A DNA stretch of 64,000 nt from Nocardia fusca NBRC 14340. GTDB lineage: Bacteria > Actinomycetota > Actinomycetes > Mycobacteriales > Mycobacteriaceae. Position numbers and translations under genes: made by a program. The notes below the pieces were generated by a model. It made no database searches. It saw only the letters and a list, made by a program, of their open reading frames with translations, and was not told the origin of the DNA. The stretch is taken from assembly GCF_001618425.1 (NCBI RefSeq), contig NZ_BDCU01000049.1, forward strand, positions 1 to 64,000, written 5' to 3'. This document shows, piece by piece, positions 26,923 to 35,906 of this stretch; position 1 is the first letter of the stretch; each line of letters opens with the position of its first letter.

Positions 26923-27983
26923 CGCACGGCTCCGATCATGCGCAGGGTTTCGATGATCCGGTTCACCTGGTCGTCCGCGGACATATCGCCGGCGCGCACC
27001 GAGCGCAGGTTCACCTGGGGCCCGTTCTCCACGAACGGGATGACCTTGTCCCGCAGCAGTGCGACCAGCAGGTTCAGGTTCGAGGGCTGCCGCAGATCGA
27101 GCGGTCCGCCGGTCACCAGTGGAACCAGCGCCGCCGCGGCCGCCTCGCCGGACTGCGCGAGCGGCGCCAGCCAGGTCAGCGATCCGCCCACCGGGCCCAG
27201 CCCGCCGAAGATCTCGGTCACCCCGGCGATGGATTCGGTGGCGGCGCTCATCTGCCGGACCGACTCCGGGCGCAGGATATTGTCCAGCTCGTCCTGGATT
27301 CCGTGCATCACCTCGGCATTCGACGCGACGCCGTACAGCAGCAGGTCCACTTGGTCCAGGTGGGCGGCCAGATCGACCGTATCGGTGGCGAGAACCTGCG
27401 CGATCCGTTTCGTCTCCGCCGGATCCTGGGGCAGCACCGAGTTGACGCGGTTCACGATGTCCTGCAACTGCCCCACCGACCCGCTGTTCACGAAGAACGC
27501 GATGGCGGCCATGGTGTCCTCGAGCTGCACCGGCGGCCGGGTGTGTTCCCGGGTGATGGTGTCGCCGGGGCGCAGCAGGGTGTCGTATCCGTCGGGCGGG
27601 GTGGTCAGCGCGATATGGATATCGCCGAGCACCGTGTTCTGCCGGAGTTCGGCGATGGTGGTGGCCGGTAGCTCGACCGAATCCTCGACTTCGATATCGA
27701 CGGCCACGTATCCCGGGCCCGTCGCGTCACCGGGTATCACCTCGACCTTGTCCACATTGCCCACCTGGGCGCCGTTTGCGATCACCTTGGCCCGCGCGGG
27801 CAGGTTCAGCACATTGGTGAACTCGATCCGCAGCCGGTAGCCGTCCCCCGCGACCGTGGCGCCCGGCACCGGAATATCGGAGGGGTCGAACGCACAGCCC
27901 GCTACGCCCAGCGCCGCCACCAGGCCGAACGCGGCCAGTCCGCGCCGCAGGCGGGTGAGGTCCACCGTGATCCGCGCGGTCAT
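26919..27983 (-). CDS. Mce family lipoprotein MceE
   Basis: The product is 354 residues. As usual for the fifth Mce protein it is a lipoprotein: the signal peptide ends in the lipobox GVAGC near residue 30, so it is anchored by lipid rather than only a helix. The MCE domain (LRIEFTNVLNLPARAKVIAN) follows, then the helical domain. The start ATG overlaps the mceD stop in ATGA, which excludes longer frames. Confidence 0.9.
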   Translation of the reverse strand: MTARITVDLTRLRRGLAAFGLVAALGVAGCAFDPSDIPVPGATVAGDGYRLRIEFTNVLNLPARAKVIANGAQVGNVDKVEVIPGDATGPGYVAVDIEVEDSVELPATTIAELRQNTVLGDIHIALTTPPDGYDTLLRPGDTITREHTRPPVQLEDTMAAIAFFVNSGSVGQLQDIVNRVNSVLPQDPAETKRIAQVLATDTVDLAAHLDQVDLLLYGVASNAEVMHGIQDELDNILRPESVRQMSAATESIAGVTEIFGGLGPVGGSLTWLAPLAQSGEAAAAALVPLVTGGPLDLRQPSNLNLLVALLRDKVIPFVENGPQVNLRSVRAGDMSADDQVNRIIETLRMIGAVR

Positions 27984-29080
27984 CGAGCACCCACCGATCC
28001 CAGCACCAGCCGCGTCAGATCCAGCTCGACCATGCCGTCGGCCGCACCGGCGCAGCGGCCGGGCGAGACCGCGTTCACCGCCGCGCACACCTGCTCGGCA
28101 TTCGCCTGCGGGACGGCCACCCGCGGCGGCGCGTAGGTGAGGCCGGGCGCCCCGCTCGCCGGATCGGTGACCGTCCGGAAGGCCGAGACCAGCACCGGTG
28201 TGGTGCGCACGATCTCGCCGAGCGACCCGACATTCGCGCGCAGCAGCTTCACCAGCGGTACCAGGCCGTCGAGCGAAGCCATGAGCGGGTCGGCCAGGAT
28301 CACGGTGAGATCGTTGAGCACGGGCAGGATTTCGCCCAGCCCGTCGAACAGCGCGATACCGGGAGTGAGCAGTTCGGTGTGCGCCTGGTTCAGGGTCGGG
28401 GCCAGCCGGGTCAGCATCAGTTTCAGATCGCCCCAGTGCTCGGCCACCTTGTTGGACACCGACGCGTAGGCGTCGAAGATGCCGGCCAGGTGGGCGATAT
28501 CGGCGTCCGGTGATTCCAGGACCCGGCCCAGCTGATCGATCAGATGATTGATCTGGGGCCCGGTACCGGCCGAGGCCGTGTCGAGCGCATCCAGCCCACC
28601 GGCCAGGGCATTGGGCCGAGTCTCGGTGCCGCCGATCTGATCGGACAGTTCCGCGAGCGCGGTGACGGTCTGGGTCAGGCTCTTCGGCGTGAGCGTTTTG
28701 GTCACACACTGCCCGGGATCCCATTCCTGCGTGGTCTTCCCGCTCGACAACACCGCGAGTTCCCGATCGGCGACCACGGTGTTGGACACCGTGGTGGCGC
28801 CGGAGTCGGCGTAGAGCGGATGGTCGGCGTCGACTTCGAAATCCACGCGCACCTTCGCACCCTCCGGCGCGATACCGGTCACCGTGCCGACGGCGATACC
28901 CCGCATCGAGACCTGGTTGCCCTGGTAGAGGCCGATACTGTCCGGCAGGAGCGCGCAGTACGCGCGGGTCTGCTTCAGCGGTTCGAACGCGATCACATAG
29001 GCCGCGGTCACCGCCAGCACCAGTACCACCGCCCCGGCGATCGACATGAGCGCCGGTGATCCGAGCACTTTCCGCACCAT
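27980..29080 (-). CDS. Mce family protein MceD
   Basis: The product is 366 residues: membrane helix (IAGAVVLVLAVTAAYVIAF), MCE domain (SIGLYQGNQVSMRGIAVGTV), then a long helical region and a short tail. The ATG at 29080 is chosen because it overlaps the mceC TGA in ATGA as at other junctions here; a GTG two codons upstream (29086) is possible. It is the fourth Mce subunit of the envelope-spanning lipid importer. Confidence 0.88.
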   Translation of the reverse strand: MVRKVLGSPALMSIAGAVVLVLAVTAAYVIAFEPLKQTRAYCALLPDSIGLYQGNQVSMRGIAVGTVTGIAPEGAKVRVDFEVDADHPLYADSGATTVSNTVVADRELAVLSSGKTTQEWDPGQCVTKTLTPKSLTQTVTALAELSDQIGGTETRPNALAGGLDALDTASAGTGPQINHLIDQLGRVLESPDADIAHLAGIFDAYASVSNKVAEHWGDLKLMLTRLAPTLNQAHTELLTPGIALFDGLGEILPVLNDLTVILADPLMASLDGLVPLVKLLRANVGSLGEIVRTTPVLVSAFRTVTDPASGAPGLTYAPPRVAVPQANAEQVCAAVNAVSPGRCAGAADGMVELDLTRLVLGSVGAR

Positions 29081-30150
29081 CAGCACGCCTTCCCGGGTAG
29101 CGGGACACAGACGAGCGCACCGGGAGCCGGCTCCGGAGCGGTCACCGTGGTCCCCGACCGATCGATCCGCACCTCGCCGTCCGGACCGGTCAGCTCGCGC
29201 AGCTTCGTGCCCAGGCTCTGCGCCGAAACGATCATGGGCTCCAACTGGTCGCCGTACTCCTGTAACCGGGGCAGGGCGTCGGCCAACTGCCGGACCTTCG
29301 GTCGCAGGGTGTCGTCCCAGGCCGGCGCCAGCGCGCTCACCCGCTGCACCACCGAACTCAGCAGCGCCAGCGCCTGCCGCAGTTCGGCGCGTTTGTCCAG
29401 CAGGACCGTTTCCATGAGGTTGACGTTGTCCATCAGACGGCCCAGATCCGTTTTCGCGCCGTCGTACATGGTGACGTACTCGTCCGCGGTCGCGATGGCG
29501 TTCGACACCTGGGTGCGCTGGCGTTCGATGGCGTCCAGATAACTGCCGACCGTGTCCAGCACGCTGCGCAGCGATTCCGGCGCGGCGTCGATGGAGGTGT
29601 CGAGCGCGGCGAGATTGCGGCGCAGGGTATCGCCGTCGGTTTCCCGCAGCGGCGTGGTGGCGTCCTGGAAGGTTTCCATCAGGCTGTAGGGCAGCCGGAC
29701 CCGGTCGGCGGGAATCGGCTCGTCACCCAGTTCCTCGCTGCCCGCCGGGAACAGCGCCACGTAGTGGCCGCCGACCAGGGTCAGCATCCGGATATCGAGG
29801 GAGCTGCGGTCGCCCACGAACACGTCCCGGTCGACGGTGAACCGCATGAGCACGCGGTCCGGCCGCAGCTCCAGCGATGTCACCTCGCCCACCGGAACCC
29901 CGGCCAGGCGGATGTCGTCGCCGGGTTTCACCGATTGGGCCTCGCTGAGTTCGGCGGTGTAGGTCCGCTTTCCCAGCGGCACCACGTACAGCGCCCCGAC
30001 GGCCACCGCCAGCACCGCGACCGCGCACACTCCGATCACGCCCAGCCGCAACTGTTTACGCAGTTTCGTCGGTTCGTCGGTGATCGGCTGGTCGCGATCG
30101 AACCAGCGGCCCAGTGCCGCCGTCCACGTCCCGAGGTTCACCCGTTGCAT
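29080..30150 (-). CDS. Mce family protein MceC
   Basis: The product is 356 residues. A cytoplasmic N-terminus of about 34 residues precedes the helix (LGVIGVCAVAVLAVAVGALY), then the MCE domain (SVKPGDDIRLAGVPVGEVTS) and the helical segment. The ATG at 30150 gives a 13-base overlap with mceB; a GTG at 30141 would give the 4-base GTGA overlap seen elsewhere and is a real alternative. Confidence 0.87.
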   Translation of the reverse strand: MQRVNLGTWTAALGRWFDRDQPITDEPTKLRKQLRLGVIGVCAVAVLAVAVGALYVVPLGKRTYTAELSEAQSVKPGDDIRLAGVPVGEVTSLELRPDRVLMRFTVDRDVFVGDRSSLDIRMLTLVGGHYVALFPAGSEELGDEPIPADRVRLPYSLMETFQDATTPLRETDGDTLRRNLAALDTSIDAAPESLRSVLDTVGSYLDAIERQRTQVSNAIATADEYVTMYDGAKTDLGRLMDNVNLMETVLLDKRAELRQALALLSSVVQRVSALAPAWDDTLRPKVRQLADALPRLQEYGDQLEPMIVSAQSLGTKLRELTGPDGEVRIDRSGTTVTAPEPAPGALVCVPLPGKAC

Positions 30151-31142
30151 ATCGCCACCCGCTGTCCGCCGATCAGCACCCGCACCGGAGCCGGTACCTC
30201 GGCCGTGCCTTTACTGCACTCCGGCCGGAACCCCGCCGGGGTGCGGGGGAAAGAAGTGTCCACCGCGGCCAGCAACCCGGGCAGGCGACCGAACACATCG
30301 ACGGCCTGCTGCGGGTCGGGGAACAGGGCGCGGATCATGGCGTCGATATCGGGACCCATCTCCGGGCTCAGTCCGGCCGCGGCCAGCAGCCGGTCCACCG
30401 GTTCGAGCACCGAGGGCGCGCTCATCGCGAAATCGGCCAGCCCGCCGACATTGCGCTGCAGCGCCTGGAAGATATCGGTGAGCCGGGCCAGCAGCGGCAC
30501 CAGATGGTAGAGGCGGCCGCCCACCCGGTCGGACAGATCCGACATGTTCCGGACCAGGGTGCCGATCACCTGCTGCCGGTCGCCCACATATTCGCTCAGT
30601 GTGCCGATGGCGTCCAGGGCGGGCCCGATACCGGCGCCGTCGCCCTCGATCACCGCGAGCAGGCTCTCGGTCAGCTGGTTGAGGGCCTCCGGCGAGAGGG
30701 TCGCCAGCACCGGTTGCAGGCCGTTGAACAGGCTGGTCACATCGAACGACGGGATGGTCTGTTCCGGGCCGATGGTCGATCCGTCGTCGAGCCGGGTACC
30801 GGCGTTCGGCTGCTGTTGCAGGTCGATATAGCGCTGGCCGGTGAGGTTCTGGTACCGGATGGCCAGGAGGCTGTTGTCGTAGACCGGGGTGTCGGTGGTG
30901 ACGGTCAGGCGGACCTTCGCCCGGTCGCCCTCCAGCGTGACGGCTTCCACCTTGCCGACCTGCACCCCGAACATCCGGACGTCGTCACCGGTCTTCAGGC
31001 CGTTGGCATCGGTGAACAGCGCGTGGTGGGTTTCGGTCGCGCCGTCCACGGGTCGTTCGATGGCCCCGATCACCAGCGCCAGCACCAGGCCCATCACCCC
31101 GGCGAACAGGGCAAGCCGCCAGGCGGCGCGGCGTACGGTCAT
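30138..31142 (-). CDS. Mce family protein MceB
   Basis: The product is 334 residues with an N-terminal helix (LALFAGVMGLVLALVIGAI), the MCE domain (GLKTGDDVRMFGVQVGKVEA), the segment LTGQRYIDLQ typical of MceB, and the helical region. It overlaps the mceA stop by four bases. In Mce complexes one copy each of MceA-F builds the hexameric channel that carries lipids through the periplasm. Confidence 0.88.
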   Translation of the reverse strand: MTVRRAAWRLALFAGVMGLVLALVIGAIERPVDGATETHHALFTDANGLKTGDDVRMFGVQVGKVEAVTLEGDRAKVRLTVTTDTPVYDNSLLAIRYQNLTGQRYIDLQQQPNAGTRLDDGSTIGPEQTIPSFDVTSLFNGLQPVLATLSPEALNQLTESLLAVIEGDGAGIGPALDAIGTLSEYVGDRQQVIGTLVRNMSDLSDRVGGRLYHLVPLLARLTDIFQALQRNVGGLADFAMSAPSVLEPVDRLLAAAGLSPEMGPDIDAMIRALFPDPQQAVDVFGRLPGLLAAVDTSFPRTPAGFRPECSKGTAEVPAPVRVLIGGQRVAICNG

Positions 31143-32131
31143 CGCGCACCCCCCAGCACCACATCCAGATCGAGCACCGGCCCGTCCGGACCTTCCTTGA
31201 AGGCGAGCCCCAGGCGGGTGAGCAGGGTCCGCAGGTCGGCGGCGGACTGCTGTGGGTCCGGTACGGCCAGCGCCAGCAGGTTCAGGGTGGGCGCGAGCGC
31301 ATCGGTGTAACCGGACAGCTGCCCGGCGCTGTGCGCGGTGGCGGCCAGGCCCGGCAGGATATCGCCGGTGAGCGCCTGCACACCCGCGTCGTAGTCGGCG
31401 CGGTCGGTGCGCAGCACATCGATATCGACGATCTGGTCGAGTACCTCGATGGTGGCGCCGGCGAACCGGCCGCCGCCCTCGAATGCCGGCCCCAGTCGCC
31501 CGACCAGCTCGTTCGCCGGCATCGACTGATGGTCGGCGATCACCCGGCCCGCGGTGATCAGCGCCTCGGCCAGCGGGGTGAACGCCTTCACATCGGCGGC
31601 GGCCTGCGAGATCACCATGGCCATATCGGGTGTGAACACCGTGTCACCGGTCTGCGAGAGACTGCGCAGCAGCGCGCCCATGGTCGCGTCGTACACATCG
31701 GCGGCCCGGCGTCCGGTCAGGTCGACCACCGCGCCGGATTCCAGCGGCGCGCCGCCCGCGCCCGGCCGCAGTTCGATCTCGCTGATACCGAACAGGTTGG
31801 CGGGTGCGTAGTCGACCAGCATGCTGTCGTCGATGCCGTGCAGGCGATCGCGGTCCAGGGTCAGCCCGATCTCCTGGGTGCCCCGCCCGGCGGGCGCGAT
31901 ATCGGTGACCGAACCGACCTGGACGCCGTCGATCCGCACCAGCGTGCCGGCCACGACACCGTCCCCGATCTGTTCGGTTCGCAGCGCGATCCGTAATCCG
32001 TCGTCCGCGGTCAGCTCCCGGTACCCGTACCCGGCCAGGGCTAGCACCACCACGAGCGCGACCACGACGGCGCCGACCCGCCGCGCACTGCGCGGATCGG
32101 CGGCGACCCCGGGCATTCCGTACTTCGGCAT
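31139..32131 (-). CDS. Mce family protein MceA
   Basis: The product is 330 residues: helix (RVGAVVVALVVVLALAGYGY), MCE domain (VAGTLVRIDGVQVGSVTD), then helical region. It is shorter than the 400-residue Mce4A of M. tuberculosis and clearly different from it in the MCE domain, so the locus is not a simple mce4 orthologue. TAGGGACAG precedes the ATG. It lies six bases after yrbEB. Confidence 0.86.
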   Translation of the reverse strand: MPKYGMPGVAADPRSARRVGAVVVALVVVLALAGYGYRELTADDGLRIALRTEQIGDGVVAGTLVRIDGVQVGSVTDIAPAGRGTQEIGLTLDRDRLHGIDDSMLVDYAPANLFGISEIELRPGAGGAPLESGAVVDLTGRRAADVYDATMGALLRSLSQTGDTVFTPDMAMVISQAAADVKAFTPLAEALITAGRVIADHQSMPANELVGRLGPAFEGGGRFAGATIEVLDQIVDIDVLRTDRADYDAGVQALTGDILPGLAATAHSAGQLSGYTDALAPTLNLLALAVPDPQQSAADLRTLLTRLGLAFKEGPDGPVLDLDVVLGGAR

Positions 32132-32137
32132 CTGTCC

Positions 32138-33004
32138 CTATCCCGTGAAGCTGATCGCCGAGTCGAATCCCCACAGCAGGAGGGTCAACACCATATCGAT
32201 GGCGATGATGGCGACGAAACTGGCGCGCACGGCCCGGCCCGAGGCGATACCGACACCTTCGGGGCCGCCGGTGGCGAAGAAGCCGTAATAGCTGTGCACA
32301 CAGATCACCACGGTGCCGAAGACGGCGACCTTCACCGTCGCCGCGACGATGTCGAATCCGGCGATGAACTGGAAGAAGTAGTGGTCGTAGACCCCGGCGG
32401 ACTGGCCGTGCACCAGAGTGATCAGGCCGCGGCAGGCGAAATACGAACCGATCAGCGCGATCAGGAAGGTCGGCACGATGGCGATGGCCCCGGCGATGAC
32501 CCGGGTGGTCACCACGAACGGTACCGACCGCAGACCGAGCGCCTCGATGGCGTCGATCTCCTCGGAGATCCGCATGGAACCGATCTCCGCGGTGATCCGG
32601 CAGCCGGCCTGCGCGGCGAATCCCACCGCGGCGGCGATGGGGGCCAGTTCGCGCGTGGTCGCGAATGCCGAGACGATACCGGTCACCGGGCCCATTCCCA
32701 GCATGTCCAGGGTGGCGAAGGATTCCACGCCGATCGACGCGCCGATCACCAGACCCAGCACGATCATCATGGGCACGGTCCCGCCGCCGACGATCACCGA
32801 CCCGCGGCCCCAGGTCATATTGGTGATGACACGCAGGGTTTCACCCCGATAGCGCTTCAACGCCAGCGGGATCGACGACAGCACCTGCCAGCAGAACACC
32901 ATCACGAAGCCGAGGGAATCGACCGCGCCGAGGATCCGGCTGCCGCGCCGGAAGTACCGCACCAGGAAGCCGAGCCCTTTCGGGGCGTAGGAGGTCGCGG
33001 CCAT
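32138..33004 (-). CDS. YrbE/MlaE-type ABC permease, second subunit (YrbEB)
   Basis: The product is 288 residues with five or six membrane helices. The MlaE-family signature includes FATTRELAPIAAAVGFAAQAG and RISEEIDAIEALGL, the coupling segment for the MlaF-like ATPase. Together with YrbEA it forms the inner-membrane permease of the Mce lipid transporter. The ATG at 33004 overlaps the YrbEA stop in ATGA. The ATPase (MceG) is not in the window, as is normal because one mceG serves several operons. Confidence 0.9.
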   Translation of the reverse strand: MAATSYAPKGLGFLVRYFRRGSRILGAVDSLGFVMVFCWQVLSSIPLALKRYRGETLRVITNMTWGRGSVIVGGGTVPMMIVLGLVIGASIGVESFATLDMLGMGPVTGIVSAFATTRELAPIAAAVGFAAQAGCRITAEIGSMRISEEIDAIEALGLRSVPFVVTTRVIAGAIAIVPTFLIALIGSYFACRGLITLVHGQSAGVYDHYFFQFIAGFDIVAATVKVAVFGTVVICVHSYYGFFATGGPEGVGIASGRAVRASFVAIIAIDMVLTLLLWGFDSAISFTG

Positions 33005-33891
33005 CACGCCAGCCTGGTCGGGAGGAACATGGCGGTCACCTGGGTCATGGCCAGATTCACGATGACGATCGACACGACCGACAGCACCACCGCGGCGTTC
33101 ACCGCGTCGGCGACACCGCGCGGCCCACCCTTGGCCTCCAGACCGCGCTGGCAGGCGATGATCACCACCAGGAATCCGAAGATGAGTGCTTTGAGCAGCG
33201 AGACCCAGACGTCGGCGGCGGTGGTGAAGGAGCCGAAGGTCGCCCAGTAGGAACCGGGTGTCACGCCCTGCCCGCCGATCGCGACCAGGTAGCCGGCGAT
33301 GACGCCGACGAAGATCACCAGAATATTGAGCAGCGGCGCGACCAGCAGCATCGCCACCATCCTGGGTATCACCAACCGGTGCACCGGGCTGACACCCATG
33401 GTGTGCAGGGCGTCGATCTCCTCGCGGATCGTCCGGGCGCCGAGGTCGGCCGCGATGGCCGCGGCACCCGCGCCGCCGAGCAGGAAGCCGGTGGCCATGG
33501 GGGCGCCCTGTTTGATGACTCCGAGGCCGCCGGTGGCGCCGAGCAGTGAATCGGCACCGAGGTTGTGGATGAGATTGCCGACCTGCACCGAGACGATCAC
33601 CCCGAACGGGATCGCCATCAGGATCGCCGGGAAGGCGGTGACCGTGACCAGCCGCCACGCCTGGATCAGCATCTCCTGCCACTGGAACCGGCCGCGCGCC
33701 ACATCCGACGCCGCGCCGGTAACCGATTCCCCGGCCATGCCGACCGCGCGGCCGAAGGTGCGCAGCGAGGACACAATGGTGCCCGAGAAATTCTGCTGGA
33801 CGATTTCTCGCGCGGAGGGTTTTCGCGAGAGTTCGGCGGAATCGGATCGGGCCACGGAATCGATCGCCGCGGTATGACGCTCGGAGTTCAT
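33004..33891 (-). CDS. YrbE/MlaE-type ABC permease, first subunit (YrbEA)
   Basis: The product is about 295 residues and first in the operon. MlaE-family segments are AGAAAIAADLGARTIREEID and LHTMGVSPVHRLVIPR. A polar N-terminal extension of about 35 residues precedes the homologous part. No strong ribosome binding site marks the start: I use the ATG at 33891; ATG 33966 and TTG 33975 are in frame upstream. A KstR-type palindrome lies upstream at 34108-34121. Confidence 0.85.
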   Translation of the reverse strand: MNSERHTAAIDSVARSDSAELSRKPSAREIVQQNFSGTIVSSLRTFGRAVGMAGESVTGAASDVARGRFQWQEMLIQAWRLVTVTAFPAILMAIPFGVIVSVQVGNLIHNLGADSLLGATGGLGVIKQGAPMATGFLLGGAGAAAIAADLGARTIREEIDALHTMGVSPVHRLVIPRMVAMLLVAPLLNILVIFVGVIAGYLVAIGGQGVTPGSYWATFGSFTTAADVWVSLLKALIFGFLVVIIACQRGLEAKGGPRGVADAVNAAVVLSVVSIVIVNLAMTQVTAMFLPTRLA

Positions 33892-34107
33892 GGCCGAGAT
33901 CCAGGTACCGCTCTCGCGGGACGGATTGTTGCGAAATTCATGCGTGTGATCTCTCCGGTCCGGCATCGATGCCAACGGAGAGGAAGCTAATCGTTACGCA
34001 AGGTGACGGACAAATCCGCGACGGTGTGACAGTGAACACGACAAAGCGGCCGTACGCATCAATTTTTGGAGACGATGCGATTCGTCACGGGGATATTCAC
34101 AAGTAAT

Positions 34108-34121
34108 TAGAACACGTTTCA
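34108..34121. promoter_or_regulatory. KstR-type operator upstream of the yrbE-mce operon
   Basis: TAGAACACGTTTCA fits the published KstR consensus TnnAACnnGTTnnA at every fixed position. KstR is the TetR-family repressor of sterol catabolism and of mce4 in mycobacteria and rhodococci. The site lies in an AT-rich gap 133-217 bases before the possible yrbEA starts and downstream of the deazaflavin-dependent gene, the right place to control the operon. A single match of this length could still be chance. Confidence 0.55.
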
Positions 34122-34164
34122 CCGAATGATCCCGTGCGGTGCGCACAAATATTCGCGGATATTC

Positions 34165-34560
34165 TCAGCCGTCCAAATCGACGCGAATCGTCAGCAGATC
34201 GGTACCCATGACCCGCACCGCGGCACTGTTGCCACGCGGTAGCGAAGACAACCTGCGCACCGGGTCGTCGTCGGGCAGCAGGTACGCGGTGCCGGGCAGC
34301 CATTCGCCGCGCAACCGCACCCGGACCCGGCTGTCCGCGCGGATATTGCGCACATAGTCCGAGCGGTCCCCGAACTCGGAGACGAACCAGAACTCGTTAC
34401 CGACCCGCCGGCCGCCGACCGGCACCACCCGGGGTGCCCCGCTCACCCGGCCCGTGGTCTCCAGCAACTGCTGCGCCGACCGCTTCCGGTTGAGCGGATT
34501 GGCCACATGCCGCTGGAAACCGGTGACAATGCGATGTTTCATACGCCGCATATCGGTCAT
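34165..34560 (-). CDS. Nitroreductase/deazaflavin-dependent oxidoreductase family protein
   Basis: The product is 131 residues, Ddn-like. Family features are NPLNRKRSAQQLLETTGRVSG near the N-terminus, PRVVPVGGRRVGNEFWFVSE, and YVRNIRADSRVRVRLRGEW, typical of F420-binding split-barrel proteins of actinomycetes. The ATG at 34560 is the first giving a normal family length. It is upstream of the Mce operon on the same strand but separated from it by the KstR-type site. Confidence 0.82.
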   Translation of the reverse strand: MTDMRRMKHRIVTGFQRHVANPLNRKRSAQQLLETTGRVSGAPRVVPVGGRRVGNEFWFVSEFGDRSDYVRNIRADSRVRVRLRGEWLPGTAYLLPDDDPVRRLSSLPRGNSAAVRVMGTDLLTIRVDLDG

Positions 34561-34665
34561 GTGGCGACGGTAACACCGGCACCCCCGACGCGCCCGCGAA
34601 ACAACCGGCCGAACGAATCGACGGTTCATTCGACCGGAGCGCGCGCCATGGGCGACAATTCCCCC

Positions 34666-35343
34666 GTGCGAACTCAGTTCACCAACGAGCTCGTCGCGTT
34701 GACCGCGGATCTGACACAGATGTGCCGTATCACCCATGAAGCGGCCGAACGTGTGACCGATGCCGTCGTCGGGGCCGACCTCGCCGCGACCTACGAGGTT
34801 TTCGCCCTCGACGAACGACTCCAGACGATGTACGGCGCCTGCGAAGCGCGCACCGTCGTGCTCCTGGCGCTACAGGCACCGGTCGCCCGCGATCTACGCC
34901 ATGTGGTGACCGCGATCCAGATCGCCGGTGAACTGTCCCGGATCGGCCGGCTGTTCAGCCGGGTGGCCGATCAGGTGTACCGAACCCATCCGGACCCGAT
35001 TGCCCCGCCGCCGGTCCTCGACGTCCTGGCGCAGATGGCCGTCCTCACCGCGGAATGCACCGCCCGGGCCCAGCGCGCCGTCACCCGCGGCCGGCACACC
35101 CCCGCCGACGACACCGGTGTGGACGCCATGCAGACGCTGAACCAGAAACTGCACAACGCGCTGTCCACGACCGGGAACGCCACCACCGAAACCACGATCA
35201 CGCTGGCCCTCGTCGGTCACAAACTGGCCCGGACCCTGGACCACACCGAGCGCATCGAGCGGTTGATCCATTTCCTGGACACCGGTGTCCCACCGACCGC
35301 CCAGATCCTCCCCGACGACGAGGACGCCGACCTCGCGGAATGA
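34666..35343 (+). CDS. PhoU-like phosphate signalling protein
   Basis: The product is 225 residues, two PhoU helical bundles. The start pattern VRTQFTNELVALTADLTQM is typical of actinobacterial PhoU, so the GTG at 34666 is preferred; ATG 34648 is in frame. The metal-binding type motif DERLQTMYGACE and the segment APVARDLRHVVTAIQIAGELSRIGRL (in part) identify the first bundle. PhoU proteins modulate PhoR-PhoB signalling and phosphate uptake. No pst or phoR-phoP genes are adjacent. Confidence 0.86.
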   Translation: MRTQFTNELVALTADLTQMCRITHEAAERVTDAVVGADLAATYEVFALDERLQTMYGACEARTVVLLALQAPVARDLRHVVTAIQIAGELSRIGRLFSRVADQVYRTHPDPIAPPPVLDVLAQMAVLTAECTARAQRAVTRGRHTPADDTGVDAMQTLNQKLHNALSTTGNATTETTITLALVGHKLARTLDHTERIERLIHFLDTGVPPTAQILPDDEDADLAE

Positions 35344-35906
35344 CACCGCGATCCACCGCCACGACCCGGTTCGCTCCCAATCATGGGAATTCCCTATGCT
35401 TTTCACCTGACAGCGGATCGGGGCACACCCGGAGCCGGAATACCGGCCGACTGTCGGAAACATACAGCTTCATATCGAGAACCGGCCGGATCTTCTCCGG
35501 CCCCCAGAACGTCACGGCGAGCGTACCGGTGCGGAAAGACCTCGGGTCTCCCCCTCATCAAGCCCCGCGGTGCGTCGTGATCGCCGGTCCGGACAACCGG
35601 CCCGCGACTCGCACCGGATTCAGCGTCCTCGCTCGTGACACGCCCACCCCCGAGTCGGCGCCGGCACGGCGACTCGGGGGTGGTGCCCTTCCGGACGGAA
35701 AAGGAATACCCCGCTTTCTCATCGGGTACTCCCGCCCAGGTATGCCGAATCTCACACCGGACAGTAGCTTTCGGTTAGCTGACCGGCCGGTAGCTTGACG
35801 CTCGGCACATCCCGGTACCTCGGCAAGGAATCTCGTTGAAGCGCACAGCAAATGAACACGAAGCGGGCCGCGCGCCCCTCCCCCATCGATTCGCGGAGGT
35901 CCGGCG
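35344..35906. other. 563-base gap with hairpin, no recognised gene
   Basis: No convincing coding frame is visible. The gap holds one strong stem-loop (35645-35682) and an AT-richer stretch near 35770-35800 (TTTCGGTTAGCTGACC) that may contain the promoter of the nuclease gene at 35907. A non-coding RNA ending at the stem-loop is possible. Confidence 0.4.
35645..35682. terminator. Strong stem-loop, terminator-like
   Basis: CACCCCCGAGTCG (35645-35657) pairs perfectly with CGACTCGGGGGTG (35670-35682) around a 12-base loop. No U-tract follows on either strand, as is common for actinobacterial terminators. It is 300 bases after the PhoU-like stop, so it may end a small unannotated transcript. Confidence 0.5.

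Noticed and set aside
25966..33975. Calling the Mce operon mce4
   Set aside because: The first MCE protein is much shorter than Mce4A and differs in sequence; the KstR-type site alone is not enough for that name.
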